From: Hyphomicrobiales bacterium
Lineage (GTDB): Bacteria > Pseudomonadota > Alphaproteobacteria > MED-G09
Assembly: GCA_028339975.1 (NCBI GenBank)
Contig: JAOLDG010000004.1
Span: forward strand, 1-64,000
Length of the DNA: 64,000 nucleotides
Reading direction: 5' to 3'
Positions within the stretch are counted from its first letter, which is position 1, and every line of letters begins with the position of its first letter. The position numbers and the translations under genes are program-made. Positions 33,167 to 41,106 of the stretch are shown here, one piece after another. The notes beneath the pieces are model-generated. The model searched no databases. It was not told the DNA's origin and was given only the letters and a program-made list of their open reading frames with translations.

Positions 33167-33240
33167 TGGAGCGGGTGAAGGGAATCGAACCCTCATCATC
33201 AGCTTGGAAGGCTGTTACTCTACCGTTGAGCTACACCCGC
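33167..33240 (-). tRNA. tRNA-Gly (TCC)
   Basis: On the minus strand GCGGGTG pairs with CACCCGC, the anticodon loop CTTCCAA holds anticodon TCC, and the T-loop is GGTTCGATTCC. CCA is encoded at 33167-33169. It is transcribed between tRNA-Tyr and tuf. Confidence 0.96.
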
Positions 33241-33270
33241 CTATCACTCACCACCTGCTAGCTCTTCAAC

Positions 33271-33355
33271 TGGTGGAGGGAGTTGGATTTGAACCAACGT
33301 AGGCATAGCCAACGGGTTTACAGCCCGTCCCCTTTAACCACTCGGGCACCCCTCC
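33271..33355 (-). tRNA. tRNA-Tyr (GTA)
   Basis: On the minus strand the gene starts GGAGGGGTGCCCGAGTGG. The anticodon loop CTGTAAA carries anticodon GTA between ACGGG and CCCGT, a long variable arm follows as expected for a class II tRNA, and CCA is encoded at 33271-33273. It is the first gene after the promoter at 33402-33430. Confidence 0.96.
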
Positions 33356-33394
33356 AAAGTTTAAGAGAGCTTACCAGCGCTTTAATCCAAAGCA

Positions 33395-33430
33395 GAACTG
33401 GTTTATTGTGCCTTCTGCAATGAAAGTCAA
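33395..33430 (-). promoter_or_regulatory. candidate promoter of the tRNA-Tyr/tRNA-Gly/tuf transcript
   Basis: On the minus strand, TTGACT (33425-33430) and AATAAA (33402-33407, four of six -10 bases) are spaced by 17 bases, giving a start near 33395, about 40 bases before tRNA-Tyr. With no obvious terminator before secE and nusG, this promoter may drive tRNAs, tuf, secE and nusG together. Confidence 0.6.
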
Positions 33431-33499
33431 TACCTAGATTTCATTTATTAAAAAAAATAATATATTAAATTCTAAAAAGATCGATAGAATATCTTCCAC

Positions 33500-33528
33500 T
33501 TGTTATTATTAATAAGAAATTTTATAAA
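33500..33528 (+). promoter_or_regulatory. candidate promoter of rlmB-acyl-CoA ligase
   Basis: TTGTTA (33500-33505) is followed after 17 bases by TATAAA (33523-33528), about 27 bases before the rlmB start. It is the best forward candidate in the divergent gap 33356-33555, but the region is very AT-rich and chance matches are easy. Confidence 0.45.
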
Positions 33529-33555
33529 CTCATCTAATTAAAAAAATGTGAAATA

Positions 33556-34302
33556 ATGAGAAAAAACAACGATAATAAGAACAAAAAACCACCTTACTAC
33601 TTATGGGGCAATCATGCTGTCTTGTCTGCATTAAGAAATCCTAAAAGAATTATAAAGAAATTATATCTAACTGAAAAAAACAAATCCTATATGGATGAAC
33701 TTAACATTTTATCTCACCATCCAATTAAAATTCTGCATTTAAATGAAATTGATAAATTATTTCATCAACAAATGGTTACTCATCAGGGCTTTGTTTTGGA
33801 GACTCTACCTCTTCAAAAAAAGAGTCTTAACGAGGTTACAAACTCTACTCTTCTTGTTGCTCTTGATCAGGTAACTGATCCTCAGAATATAGGAGCAATC
33901 ATGAGGTCCTCCAAAGTTTTTGGAGCCACATCATTGATAACAACTAAAAAACATAGCCCAGGTGAAACTGGTTCACTTGCAAAAGCAGCATCAGGTGCGC
34001 TAGAATACATAGATATAGTTGAGGTTACTAACTTAGCAGCAACTTTAACCCTATTATCAAAAAAAGGATTTATAATTATAGGGCTTGATGAGCTTGGGGA
34101 ATCTAAAATGAGTGATATAAAATTAGATGATGATCAACCAAGAGTATTAGTAATGGGCTCAGAAGGAAAAGGTTTGAGACGATTAACAAAAACTAAATGT
34201 GATATTATGGCTGTTATTGAAAATAAAACAAATGATGAATTTTCAACATTAAATGTTAGCGCAAGCGCTGCTATTTCGCTCTATCAATTGTCCATTAAAT
34301 GA
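33556..34302 (+). CDS. rlmB: 23S rRNA (guanosine-2'-O)-methyltransferase, TrmH/RlmB family
   Basis: This 248-residue SPOUT methyltransferase is predicted to methylate G2251 of 23S rRNA. The N-terminal substrate-binding domain has LWGNHAVLSALRNPKRIIKKLYLT. The catalytic knot domain shows motif 1 ALDQVTDPQNIGAIMRSSKVFGA, motif 2 VMGSEGKGLRRLTK and motif 3 STLNVSASAAISLYQ. There is no clear Shine-Dalgarno before ATG 33556. The last four bases overlap the ATG of the acyl-CoA ligase. Confidence 0.92.
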   Translation: MRKNNDNKNKKPPYYLWGNHAVLSALRNPKRIIKKLYLTEKNKSYMDELNILSHHPIKILHLNEIDKLFHQQMVTHQGFVLETLPLQKKSLNEVTNSTLLVALDQVTDPQNIGAIMRSSKVFGATSLITTKKHSPGETGSLAKAASGALEYIDIVEVTNLAATLTLLSKKGFIIIGLDELGESKMSDIKLDDDQPRVLVMGSEGKGLRRLTKTKCDIMAVIENKTNDEFSTLNVSASAAISLYQLSIK

Positions 34303-36041
34303 CCTTTCAATCTTTAAATGAAATTTTCTTTGAACGTGCAAAAGAAAATGCAGATAAACCGTTTCTTTTTTCAAAAATAAATAAAGAATGGAAGAGTCTA
34401 AGTTGGGAAGAAACATCAGAAAAAGTCAAAGGGTTTTCAAGTGGTTTGAAGGCCCATGGCATTAAATCGGGTGATAGAGTTGTTATTGTCTCAGAAAATA
34501 GGCCGGAATGGATTATTGCAGATCTTGCAATTACATTACTTGGAGGCATAACAGTACCTGCTTACACAACTAATACTGAAGACGACCATCATTATATTTT
34601 AGAACACTCGGGAGCCAAAGCAGTAATAACCTCAAGTAATATTTTAGCTAACAGGTTGGCTCTAGCTACCACTAGAACAAAAAACTGTAAAATATTGATT
34701 ACAATAGATAAGTATAATGGATTTGAGCCTGAAAATCTTAATGTTTTAAACTTTAATGAAGTCAGTAATTTTGGCAAAAATACAATAGAAAATGCTACAG
34801 AATACCTTGATAGTATTCGACCTGATGATACTTCATGTATAATATACACTTCTGGAACGGGCGGCAGACCAAAAGGTGTAATGCTTACTCATAAGAATAT
34901 TTACTCTAACCTTCTTGGGGCTTCAGATTTACTAGAAATAATAGGTAAAAAAAATAATAAATATTTATCCCTCATTCCCCTATCCCACTCTTATGAGCAT
35001 ACTGCAGGTTTATATCTTCAAGTTGATTTAGGGTCAGAAATATATTTCTGTGAAGGCCCTGAAAAATTTTCATCTAATCTACTTGAAATAGAACCTACAC
35101 TTACAACTGCCGTACCAAGAATTTTTGAAGTAATTCATGACAGAATTAAAATTCAGATGAAGAGTAAAAACTTTTTAGTAAAAGGTATTTTTAACCGTTC
35201 AATCAAAATTGGAATTAAAAAAATTCATAGCAAAATGAATATAATTGAAACTATCGAATATTATTCATACGGGGTATTAATTAGAAAAAAAATTAATAAA
35301 CAACTTGGTGGAAAGTTAAGGGCATTTGTTTCTGGAGGAGCAGCTCTCAATCCAGATATAGGTAATTTTTTTTTAGCTCTTGGCATAAAAATATTACAAG
35401 GTTACGGCCAAACAGAATCAAGCCCCTTAATAAGCGCCAATCGTCCTGATAAAATAAGAATTGAGACTGTTGGACCTGCTGTAAAAGGAGTTGAGGCTAG
35501 GCTTGGTGATGATGGAGAATTGCTAGTAAGGGGCGATTGTGTAATGAAAGGTTACTGGAAAGACGAGAAAACTACAGGCGAAACAATTATAGATGGCTGG
35601 CTTCACACTGGAGATATAGCCAGTATCGATGAAGATGGATTTATCACTATAACCGGAAGAAAAAAAGAACTAATAGTTAACTCTGGAGGTGATAATATAG
35701 CTCCAGCTAGACCAGAGGCATCCTTAACATTTCAAGAAACAATATTTCAGGCAATGGTCGAAGGTGAGAGAAGGCCCTATCTGGTAGCAATAATCATTCC
35801 TGAAGTTGAGAAAACATCAAATCTAAGCGATGTACAAGTTCATACAATAATTTCTTTAGAAGTTAAAAAAGCAAATGAGAGTCTTTCATCAATAGAAAAG
35901 ATAAGAAAGTTTATTATTGTCCGAGATCCATTTTCTACCGATAATAGTCTTCTTACACCAACAATGAAAGTAAGGCGTCATAAGGTAAAAGAAATGTATG
36001 GAGAGTTACTGGATGATCTTTATGGTGAAAAGCGATTATAA
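34299..36041 (+). CDS. long-chain acyl-CoA synthetase (AMP-forming)
   Basis: This 580-residue adenylate-forming ligase should activate fatty acids to acyl-CoA. The P-loop-like YTSGTGGRPKGVMLTH is at about 185-200, followed by GYGQTESSPLISANRP, the hinge motif GWLHTGDIASIDEDGFITITGRKKELIV (aspartate of the C-terminal switch), and the catalytic lysine region LTPTMKVRRHKV. It resembles the FadD15-like group, which keeps a VNSGGDNIAP segment. It is translationally coupled to rlmB through ATGA. As the only acyl-CoA ligase near the oxygenases, it could serve their products. Confidence 0.9.
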   Translation: MTFQSLNEIFFERAKENADKPFLFSKINKEWKSLSWEETSEKVKGFSSGLKAHGIKSGDRVVIVSENRPEWIIADLAITLLGGITVPAYTTNTEDDHHYILEHSGAKAVITSSNILANRLALATTRTKNCKILITIDKYNGFEPENLNVLNFNEVSNFGKNTIENATEYLDSIRPDDTSCIIYTSGTGGRPKGVMLTHKNIYSNLLGASDLLEIIGKKNNKYLSLIPLSHSYEHTAGLYLQVDLGSEIYFCEGPEKFSSNLLEIEPTLTTAVPRIFEVIHDRIKIQMKSKNFLVKGIFNRSIKIGIKKIHSKMNIIETIEYYSYGVLIRKKINKQLGGKLRAFVSGGAALNPDIGNFFLALGIKILQGYGQTESSPLISANRPDKIRIETVGPAVKGVEARLGDDGELLVRGDCVMKGYWKDEKTTGETIIDGWLHTGDIASIDEDGFITITGRKKELIVNSGGDNIAPARPEASLTFQETIFQAMVEGERRPYLVAIIIPEVEKTSNLSDVQVHTIISLEVKKANESLSSIEKIRKFIIVRDPFSTDNSLLTPTMKVRRHKVKEMYGELLDDLYGEKRL

Positions 36042-36141
36042 AAAATATAGATTGAGGTTAATTTGAATATTAAATCTTGAAATTAGTAAAATTAAAAATA
36101 TATTAATATAATATCAAAATTAGTAATAAATGGGGTTTAAA

Positions 36142-37527
36142 ATGGCTATTGAAAATAAAGGTGGAACTAGTGATTCAGCAAAATGTCCTTTTTCAATAGA
36201 GGATGTAGATCTTTTTGCTCCTGGTGCTCAAAAGTACTGGTATGAATCATATGAAATTCTTCACAAGGAAGCACCTGTTCATCGTATTCCCGGTGAAGGA
36301 ACATCTCCAGATACAGATGGTTTTATCCTATCAAAGTATGAAGATATTGCCTTCGTAGTCAAAGATATTTTACGCTTCCCTCCGCCTTCAATGAAAAGCT
36401 CTGACTTAGAAAAGAGCGGTATAAGTGGCTTTAATGCAGATGATAAGAATGATTCTGTCGTTGACGATAATTCTTCTAACAAAATGGTAACACGTCAAGA
36501 CCCAAGTCTAATGAACGCCCTTCAGGTATCTATAATGAGCCTAAGGCCAAATGAAGAGTTATGGAAAGCACACAAGCGTCAGCTAACTGATCCATGGGTT
36601 GGAACAGGAGCTCAAAAAAATGAAGAAATGATTATAAAGGCAGCTAATAGTTTAATTGATAAATGGATAGATAATAAAAATGTCGAATTTATCTCAGAAT
36701 TTGCAATGCCATTACCTCAGATTGTAATGGCTAATGTTATAGGTTTTCCAATAGATGATATACCTCTTTTAAAAAAATGGGGAGATGCCATGGTGATGCC
36801 TTTTGTGTATGGTCAGGGTCATAGAAACCTTCTTACAAAGGAGCAATCCAATGAACAGCAAGCCCTATTAGCTGAATTTGGTGAATATGTAATTAATCAG
36901 CTAGATGAAAAAAAGAAAAATCCTAAAGATGATATGCTCTCATTTTTAACTGAAGTTATTTATGAGCCATATGATCGTAAACTAACGGATACTGAAATTA
37001 TAGGTGTTGCCTTTGCAATGATAATTGGTGGATTAGAAACAACTCAATATGCCATATCTGAACAAGCCCAAATTCTATGTAAGAACCCTTCTTTATTTAA
37101 AGAGCTTAAAGAAGACAGATCAAAAATAAGACCTTTCGTTGAAGAAACTCTCAGAGTCAGGTCTCCAACCCAGGGGCTTTCCACAAGAATGACGACTCAG
37201 GACGAAGAGTTTCAAGGAATAAAAGTTCCTGCTGGCTCAATCTTACATCTACGTTATGGAGCTGCGAATGTTGATGAAGAAACCTTTGATTGCCCTCATC
37301 AAATTAATTTAGAAAGAAAGGCATTAACTCGTCACCTTACATTTTCTCAAGGACACAGAACTTGTCCAGGTAATGGAATATCAAGACTAGAGCAGACTAT
37401 CACTTGGAACCTTTTATTAGATAGAATTAAAAGTATTGAATTTTCTCCAGATGCAAGCTTTGAACATCAGCCAGGTATTATGCTGGGAGCGTTAGAGTTG
37501 AAGATTAATTTTGAAAAAGAGAGTTAA
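36142..37527 (+). CDS. cytochrome P450, family not assigned
   Basis: This 461-residue soluble P450 has the I-helix oxygen motif IIGGLETTQYA, the ExxR pair in EETLR, and the heme loop FSQGHRTCPG with the cysteine ligand near residue 408. The N-terminal region (CPFSIEDVDLF) has no membrane anchor, as in bacterial three-component P450s. I prefer ATG 36142, which has GGGG upstream; ATG 36130 would add four residues and has no Shine-Dalgarno. No ferredoxin or reductase gene is adjacent. It is monocistronic between a weak upstream promoter (TTGAAA, 16 bases, TATATT at 36077-36104) and a strong terminator. Confidence 0.92.
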   Translation: MAIENKGGTSDSAKCPFSIEDVDLFAPGAQKYWYESYEILHKEAPVHRIPGEGTSPDTDGFILSKYEDIAFVVKDILRFPPPSMKSSDLEKSGISGFNADDKNDSVVDDNSSNKMVTRQDPSLMNALQVSIMSLRPNEELWKAHKRQLTDPWVGTGAQKNEEMIIKAANSLIDKWIDNKNVEFISEFAMPLPQIVMANVIGFPIDDIPLLKKWGDAMVMPFVYGQGHRNLLTKEQSNEQQALLAEFGEYVINQLDEKKKNPKDDMLSFLTEVIYEPYDRKLTDTEIIGVAFAMIIGGLETTQYAISEQAQILCKNPSLFKELKEDRSKIRPFVEETLRVRSPTQGLSTRMTTQDEEFQGIKVPAGSILHLRYGAANVDEETFDCPHQINLERKALTRHLTFSQGHRTCPGNGISRLEQTITWNLLLDRIKSIEFSPDASFEHQPGIMLGALELKINFEKES

Positions 37528-37614
37528 AAAAAGGTAATTATTTTTACACGGGGAACAGCATAATTACAAAATTACCTTTTTTCAGCACCTTTAAGTACAA
37601 GAATATTTTAATTC
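37524..37614 (-). ncRNA. candidate Fur-controlled small RNA
   Basis: A minus-strand promoter-like pair with an embedded Fur-box-like dyad (37621-37650) is followed about 75-90 bases later by an intrinsic terminator with a run of seven U residues. The transcript would be about 90 nt with no meaningful open frame. Its terminator loop exposes GCTGTTCCCCGTG (rc of 37547-37559), a C-rich single-stranded segment of the sort many base-pairing sRNAs use. By analogy with RyhB/PrrF it could be an iron-responsive regulator. The RNA itself is inferred. Confidence 0.38.
37526..37582. terminator. bidirectional intrinsic terminator
   Basis: A 13-base perfect inverted repeat, AAAAAAGGTAATT (37527-37539) and AATTACCTTTTTT (37570-37582), encloses a 30-base loop. 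Forward it ends the P450 transcript with six U residues; in reverse it ends with seven U residues and would terminate the candidate small RNA. A nested GTAATTA/TAATTAC pairing offers an alternative fold. It begins at the P450 stop codon itself. Confidence 0.75.
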
Positions 37615-37620
37615 AGATAA

Positions 37621-37650
37621 AATATAATTGCAAATGATTATCATTAACAA
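37621..37650 (-). promoter_or_regulatory. Fur-box-like operator inside a promoter
   Basis: The 19 bases at 37630-37648 match the classical Fur consensus GATAATGATAATCATTATC at 15 positions, with the perfect dyad core ATGATtATCAT. On the minus strand it occupies the spacer and -35 of a promoter-like pair: TTGTTA (37645-37650), 18 bases, TATATT (37621-37626). This is the usual geometry for iron-dependent repression. A forward promoter over the same site is less convincing. Confidence 0.5.
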
Positions 37651-37775
37651 TTTTAGATATTAAAATTATCTCAATAAAAAAGGTTTAAATTTTATTATTT
37701 ACTTGGTTTTCTTTGTTTAGGTTTACCTTTCAATATGTATAGTGTATCAAATATTCGATTCATAAATTATTAGTT

Positions 37776-37851
37776 GCCGAAGTAGCTCAACTGGTAGAGC
37801 ACCTGATTTGTAATCAGGGGGTTGGGGGTTCAAGTCCCTTCTTCGGCACCA
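37776..37851 (+). tRNA. tRNA-Thr (TGT)
   Basis: Acceptor GCCGAAG pairs with CTTCGGC, the anticodon loop TTTGTAA carries anticodon TGT, the T-loop GGTTCAAGTCC is present, and CCA is encoded at 37849-37851. A weak promoter-like pair with a long spacer (TTGTTT at 37713, TATAGT at 37738) lies upstream. No duplicated 3' tRNA segment or integrase is nearby. Confidence 0.96.
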
Positions 37852-37900
37852 TTAAAATTTTAACCTTCTTGGTATTTATTAAAATTTAGAGAGCCTTAAG

Positions 37901-38818
37901 TTGAAAACATTCCAAAATAAAGTTTCTGTTGTTACTGGTGCAGGGTCAGGCATGGGACGGTATTTAGCATTAAATTTAGCTCAAGAGGGATCTGATGTTG
38001 TTATATGTGATATCAATCAAAAAGCTTTAAATGAAACTGAAGATTTAATTAAAGCATACAATGTATCTTGTTCATCACTCAATCTAGACTTAAGAGAAAA
38101 AAATAATATTGATACCTTAGTCGAAGAAACAATCTCAAATCATGGAAAAGTTGATTTACTTTTTAATAATGCAGGTGTCGTTACGGCTTCTCCTTTTTTA
38201 GAAATGAAGGAATCTGATTGGGATTGGTGCAATGATCTTAATTACAACTCTTTGGTTTATTGCTCTAGGGCTTTTTTACCTCACCTAATGAAAGAAAAAG
38301 AATCTGCTTTAGTTAATACATCGTCAATTTTTGGAATCATTACGACTCCAAATAATACTGTTTACCATGCTACTAAATTTGCTGTAAGAGGTTTTACAGA
38401 GAGCTTGGCAATGGAATTGAGAGATGACCCAATTCAAATAAATTGTGTTTACCCTGGTCACATAGGAACAAATATTGTCCTGGATGCAAGATTCAAAAAG
38501 GAAATTCTTTTGACAAACGGTGAATATGCAAAAGATTCTAATGGTAAACCCCTTACAGTCGAGGATGTTGGTTCAACATTTAGAGAAACTGGAATGAATC
38601 CTAATAAAGCTGCAAAAATTATTCTCAAAGGAGTGAAGAAAAATAAGAGAAGAATTTTTGTTGGCCTAGATGCCAAGGTAATGGAAATTGCCCAAAGACT
38701 ATCCCCATCCCACTACATTAGAATAATTCCGATTTTAAATCTTTTAATTTTTCCTTACTTCCTAAAAAGAATTAAAATGATGAAGACTTTTTACTCAATA
38801 TTCAAGGCAAGAAGATAA
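37901..38818 (+). CDS. short-chain dehydrogenase/reductase
   Basis: This 305-residue NAD(P)-dependent oxidoreductase of the classical SDR type has VTGAGSGMGRYLA (about 11-23), NNAG near residue 90, the catalytic serine in NTSS and YHATK with the Tyr/Lys pair. The C-terminal tail of about 60 residues beyond the core is hydrophobic and basic (IRIIPILNLLIFPYFLKRIK), suggesting membrane association. The start is TTG 37901, which fits the family N-terminus. Its stop lies one base from that of the convergent flavoprotein gene. Substrate unknown. Confidence 0.88.
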   Translation: MKTFQNKVSVVTGAGSGMGRYLALNLAQEGSDVVICDINQKALNETEDLIKAYNVSCSSLNLDLREKNNIDTLVEETISNHGKVDLLFNNAGVVTASPFLEMKESDWDWCNDLNYNSLVYCSRAFLPHLMKEKESALVNTSSIFGIITTPNNTVYHATKFAVRGFTESLAMELRDDPIQINCVYPGHIGTNIVLDARFKKEILLTNGEYAKDSNGKPLTVEDVGSTFRETGMNPNKAAKIILKGVKKNKRRIFVGLDAKVMEIAQRLSPSHYIRIIPILNLLIFPYFLKRIKMMKTFYSIFKARR

Positions 38819-38819
38819 A

Positions 38820-39797
38820 TTAATTTTTTAAGAATCCACTTAATCTATTGGTAATAATCTCCTCAGATTCTTTCATAATTTGATCAATTAATTCTTTACA
38901 CGTTGGAATATCATTAATAAGACCCGCAACCATTCCACAAGACCAGGCTCCAGCCTCAGGCTCACCTTCAATCATAACCTTTGGATATATTCCAGCAACC
39001 TCATCAATAATATCTTCGAATTTTAGGTCTGACCCTAAGTCTTTTTCTTTTTGAAGTAACCGTTCTACCGCAGGGTTATTAAGAACTCTCTCGGTATTGC
39101 GTAAAGGTCTCATAACTAGCCTAGTGTCTAACTCGCTAGCATTTAAAATAGCTTGCTTTACATTCTCATGAACCGGGGCTTCTTTTGTAGCAATAAATCT
39201 TGTACCCATATTTATTCCTTCTGCACCCATAGATAAAGCCCCTACAAGACTTCTTGCATCAGCCATACCACCCGAAGCAACAAAAGGAATTTCTAATTCT
39301 TCAGCTGCTCTTGGTAAAAGAATAAAATTTGGAATATCATCCTCACCTGGATGACCTCCGCACTCAAATCCATCGACTGAAACTGCATCACAGCCAATTG
39401 ATTGAGCTTTCAAAGCATGTCTAACAGCTGTACATTTATGAATAACTTTAACATCGGCTTCCTTAAGCATTGGTAAATACTGAGCAGGATTATTACCTGC
39501 AGTTTCAACAACCTTTACACCAGAATCAATAATTACCTTAAATAAGGCTGGATAATCTGGAGGAGTAAGGGTTGGAAGAAAAGTCATATTAACGCCAATA
39601 GGTTTATCAGTCATTTCCTGACACCTTGCTATTTCTGCAGCAAGTTTTTCTGGGGTTCCTTGAGTTAAACCAGTAATGATACCTAACCCCCCAGCATTTG
39701 AAACAGCTGCAGCCATTTCCGCTAATCCAACAAAGTGCATTCCTCCTTGTATAATCGGATGCTCGATATTCAATAGTTCTGTTATTCGAGTTTTCAT
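38820..39797 (-). CDS. nitronate monooxygenase-like FMN flavoprotein
   Basis: This 325-residue TIM-barrel protein of the NMO/FabK (2-nitropropane dioxygenase) family has HPIIQGGMHFVGLAEMAAAVSNAGGLGII, the FMN-binding PIGVNMTF strand, DGFECGGHPGEDD with the candidate active-site histidine, and VASGGMADARSLVGALSMGAEGINMGTRF for phosphate binding. Members oxidise nitronates or reduce enoyl thioesters, and function cannot be fixed from sequence alone. It is the last gene of the minus-strand catabolic run, 19 bases after the Rieske oxygenase gene. Confidence 0.85.
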   Translation of the reverse strand: MKTRITELLNIEHPIIQGGMHFVGLAEMAAAVSNAGGLGIITGLTQGTPEKLAAEIARCQEMTDKPIGVNMTFLPTLTPPDYPALFKVIIDSGVKVVETAGNNPAQYLPMLKEADVKVIHKCTAVRHALKAQSIGCDAVSVDGFECGGHPGEDDIPNFILLPRAAEELEIPFVASGGMADARSLVGALSMGAEGINMGTRFIATKEAPVHENVKQAILNASELDTRLVMRPLRNTERVLNNPAVERLLQKEKDLGSDLKFEDIIDEVAGIYPKVMIEGEPEAGAWSCGMVAGLINDIPTCKELIDQIMKESEEIITNRLSGFLKN

Positions 39798-39816
39798 TTA
39801 TAATTCTCCAAATTAA

Positions 39817-41007
39817 TTAACCAAATAGTGATATTAAATCTTTATCATTAGCCTTCAATATCTTATCAACCCATGCGTGAAAACTCTGTCCTCCACCCTC
39901 GTTCCTTCCAAACATTACGCTATCGATCATTCCTGTTTTTAGTCCTTTTTGAAGTCTTAGACCGGTCGCATAGTCCTCCTCACGAACGACATACTCTAAT
40001 AAATCAAATTGTTTGTCAGCCTCTTCTGCTTGTTTCTTATTAGGTTTTTTTTCCATCAGATAATATTGATTTGTATATGAATCTTCTGGATTATCGCCCG
40101 GCATCAACTGAGAAAGGAGTATACTTCTTCCTCCTCCATTAAATGATGCGATAGAGACATGAGGAAAAATTGTCCAAACCCCCGCCATCAAAACATCCAT
40201 TGGCCAATCTTCAACTAATAGCTCATCAAAATCTTCACTCTTACCATTTCTGTCAGGTGACCGATATGGGGATATAACTCTTTGATGAGGACCCCATTCA
40301 TAATAATTTGCTTGATTTGATATATCTGTTCCAAAAGTTTCACTGTGTAAAACTGGTAAATGATACAAATCAAGATAACCGTCATATGCAACCTTCCAAT
40401 TTGGTCCTTTTATAGTTCTTTGAGAATGTACATGCCAATTTTTAAGGTCAAAGAGCTCAAGCATTGAGTCATAGCCTGAAAGGAATTTTTCAATACATAA
40501 TTTTGATTTTGGATCTAATGTAGCCCATATAATACCTGCTTTTTCTAAGACCGGTAACGCAATTAGATTATGACAAGACTTATCTATTTCTCCAAATTCA
40601 TGAGGAGATGAAATACCAATTAATGAACCCTTATCATTATAAGTCCAGGCGTGGTAAGGGCAGCTAAATCTTTTTTTATTTCCATTTCCATTTTCTACTA
40701 ATGCAGCTCCTCGATGACTGCAAGCATTAAGAAATGCTTTGATTTCACCATCGCTATCTCTAAGCAATAAAACAGGTACCCCCACGACATCCATAGCCTT
40801 ATAATCACCAGGGTTTGGTAACTCACTAGATACAGATAAAACAAGAGGGATTCTTTTGAAAATTAGATCAACTTCTTTTTGCCATCTATCAGGATCATAG
40901 TAATTTTTGGCAGGAATCTTTACAATTTCATCAACTAAAACCATAGTCCCAGCCTCAGCATGACTTTTATTATTGCGAGCAATTTCAAGTAATTTTGATT
41001 TACTCAT
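39817..41007 (-). CDS. Rieske non-heme iron oxygenase, alpha subunit
   Basis: This 396-residue protein has the Rieske cluster C96-x-H98 (NACSHRG) and C116-x-x-H119 (SCPYHAWTY), and the mononuclear iron motif DLYHLPVLH, about 90 residues later. Such enzymes hydroxylate aromatic or alicyclic rings or demethylate. No beta subunit gene is adjacent, so an alpha-only form is likely. I start at ATG 41007 (MSKSKLLEIA); a TTG at 41025 would add six residues. No ferredoxin or reductase is encoded nearby. Confidence 0.9.
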   Translation of the reverse strand: MSKSKLLEIARNNKSHAEAGTMVLVDEIVKIPAKNYYDPDRWQKEVDLIFKRIPLVLSVSSELPNPGDYKAMDVVGVPVLLLRDSDGEIKAFLNACSHRGAALVENGNGNKKRFSCPYHAWTYNDKGSLIGISSPHEFGEIDKSCHNLIALPVLEKAGIIWATLDPKSKLCIEKFLSGYDSMLELFDLKNWHVHSQRTIKGPNWKVAYDGYLDLYHLPVLHSETFGTDISNQANYYEWGPHQRVISPYRSPDRNGKSEDFDELLVEDWPMDVLMAGVWTIFPHVSIASFNGGGRSILLSQLMPGDNPEDSYTNQYYLMEKKPNKKQAEEADKQFDLLEYVVREEDYATGLRLQKGLKTGMIDSVMFGRNEGGGQSFHAWVDKILKANDKDLISLFG

Positions 41008-41106
41008 TTTATAAAATACCCCCAAAATAAAGTTAAGATGAATCTACCTCATTTATTTTATAAAATTCAACATATAAAATAAAAAAAGAGAACTTAAATC
41101 AATATG

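Noticed and set aside
37695-37763. A 22-codon minus-strand frame (MNRIFDTLYI followed by a Lys-rich end) upstream of tRNA-Thr
   Set aside because: It has no Shine-Dalgarno, is very short, and sits in the region where the forward tRNA-Thr promoter should be. The basic tail is suggestive but not enough.
37776-37900. tRNA-Thr as an integration site for the catabolic region
   Set aside because: No integrase, no visible copy of the tRNA 3' end elsewhere in the window, and no change in base composition across 37.8 kb by eye.
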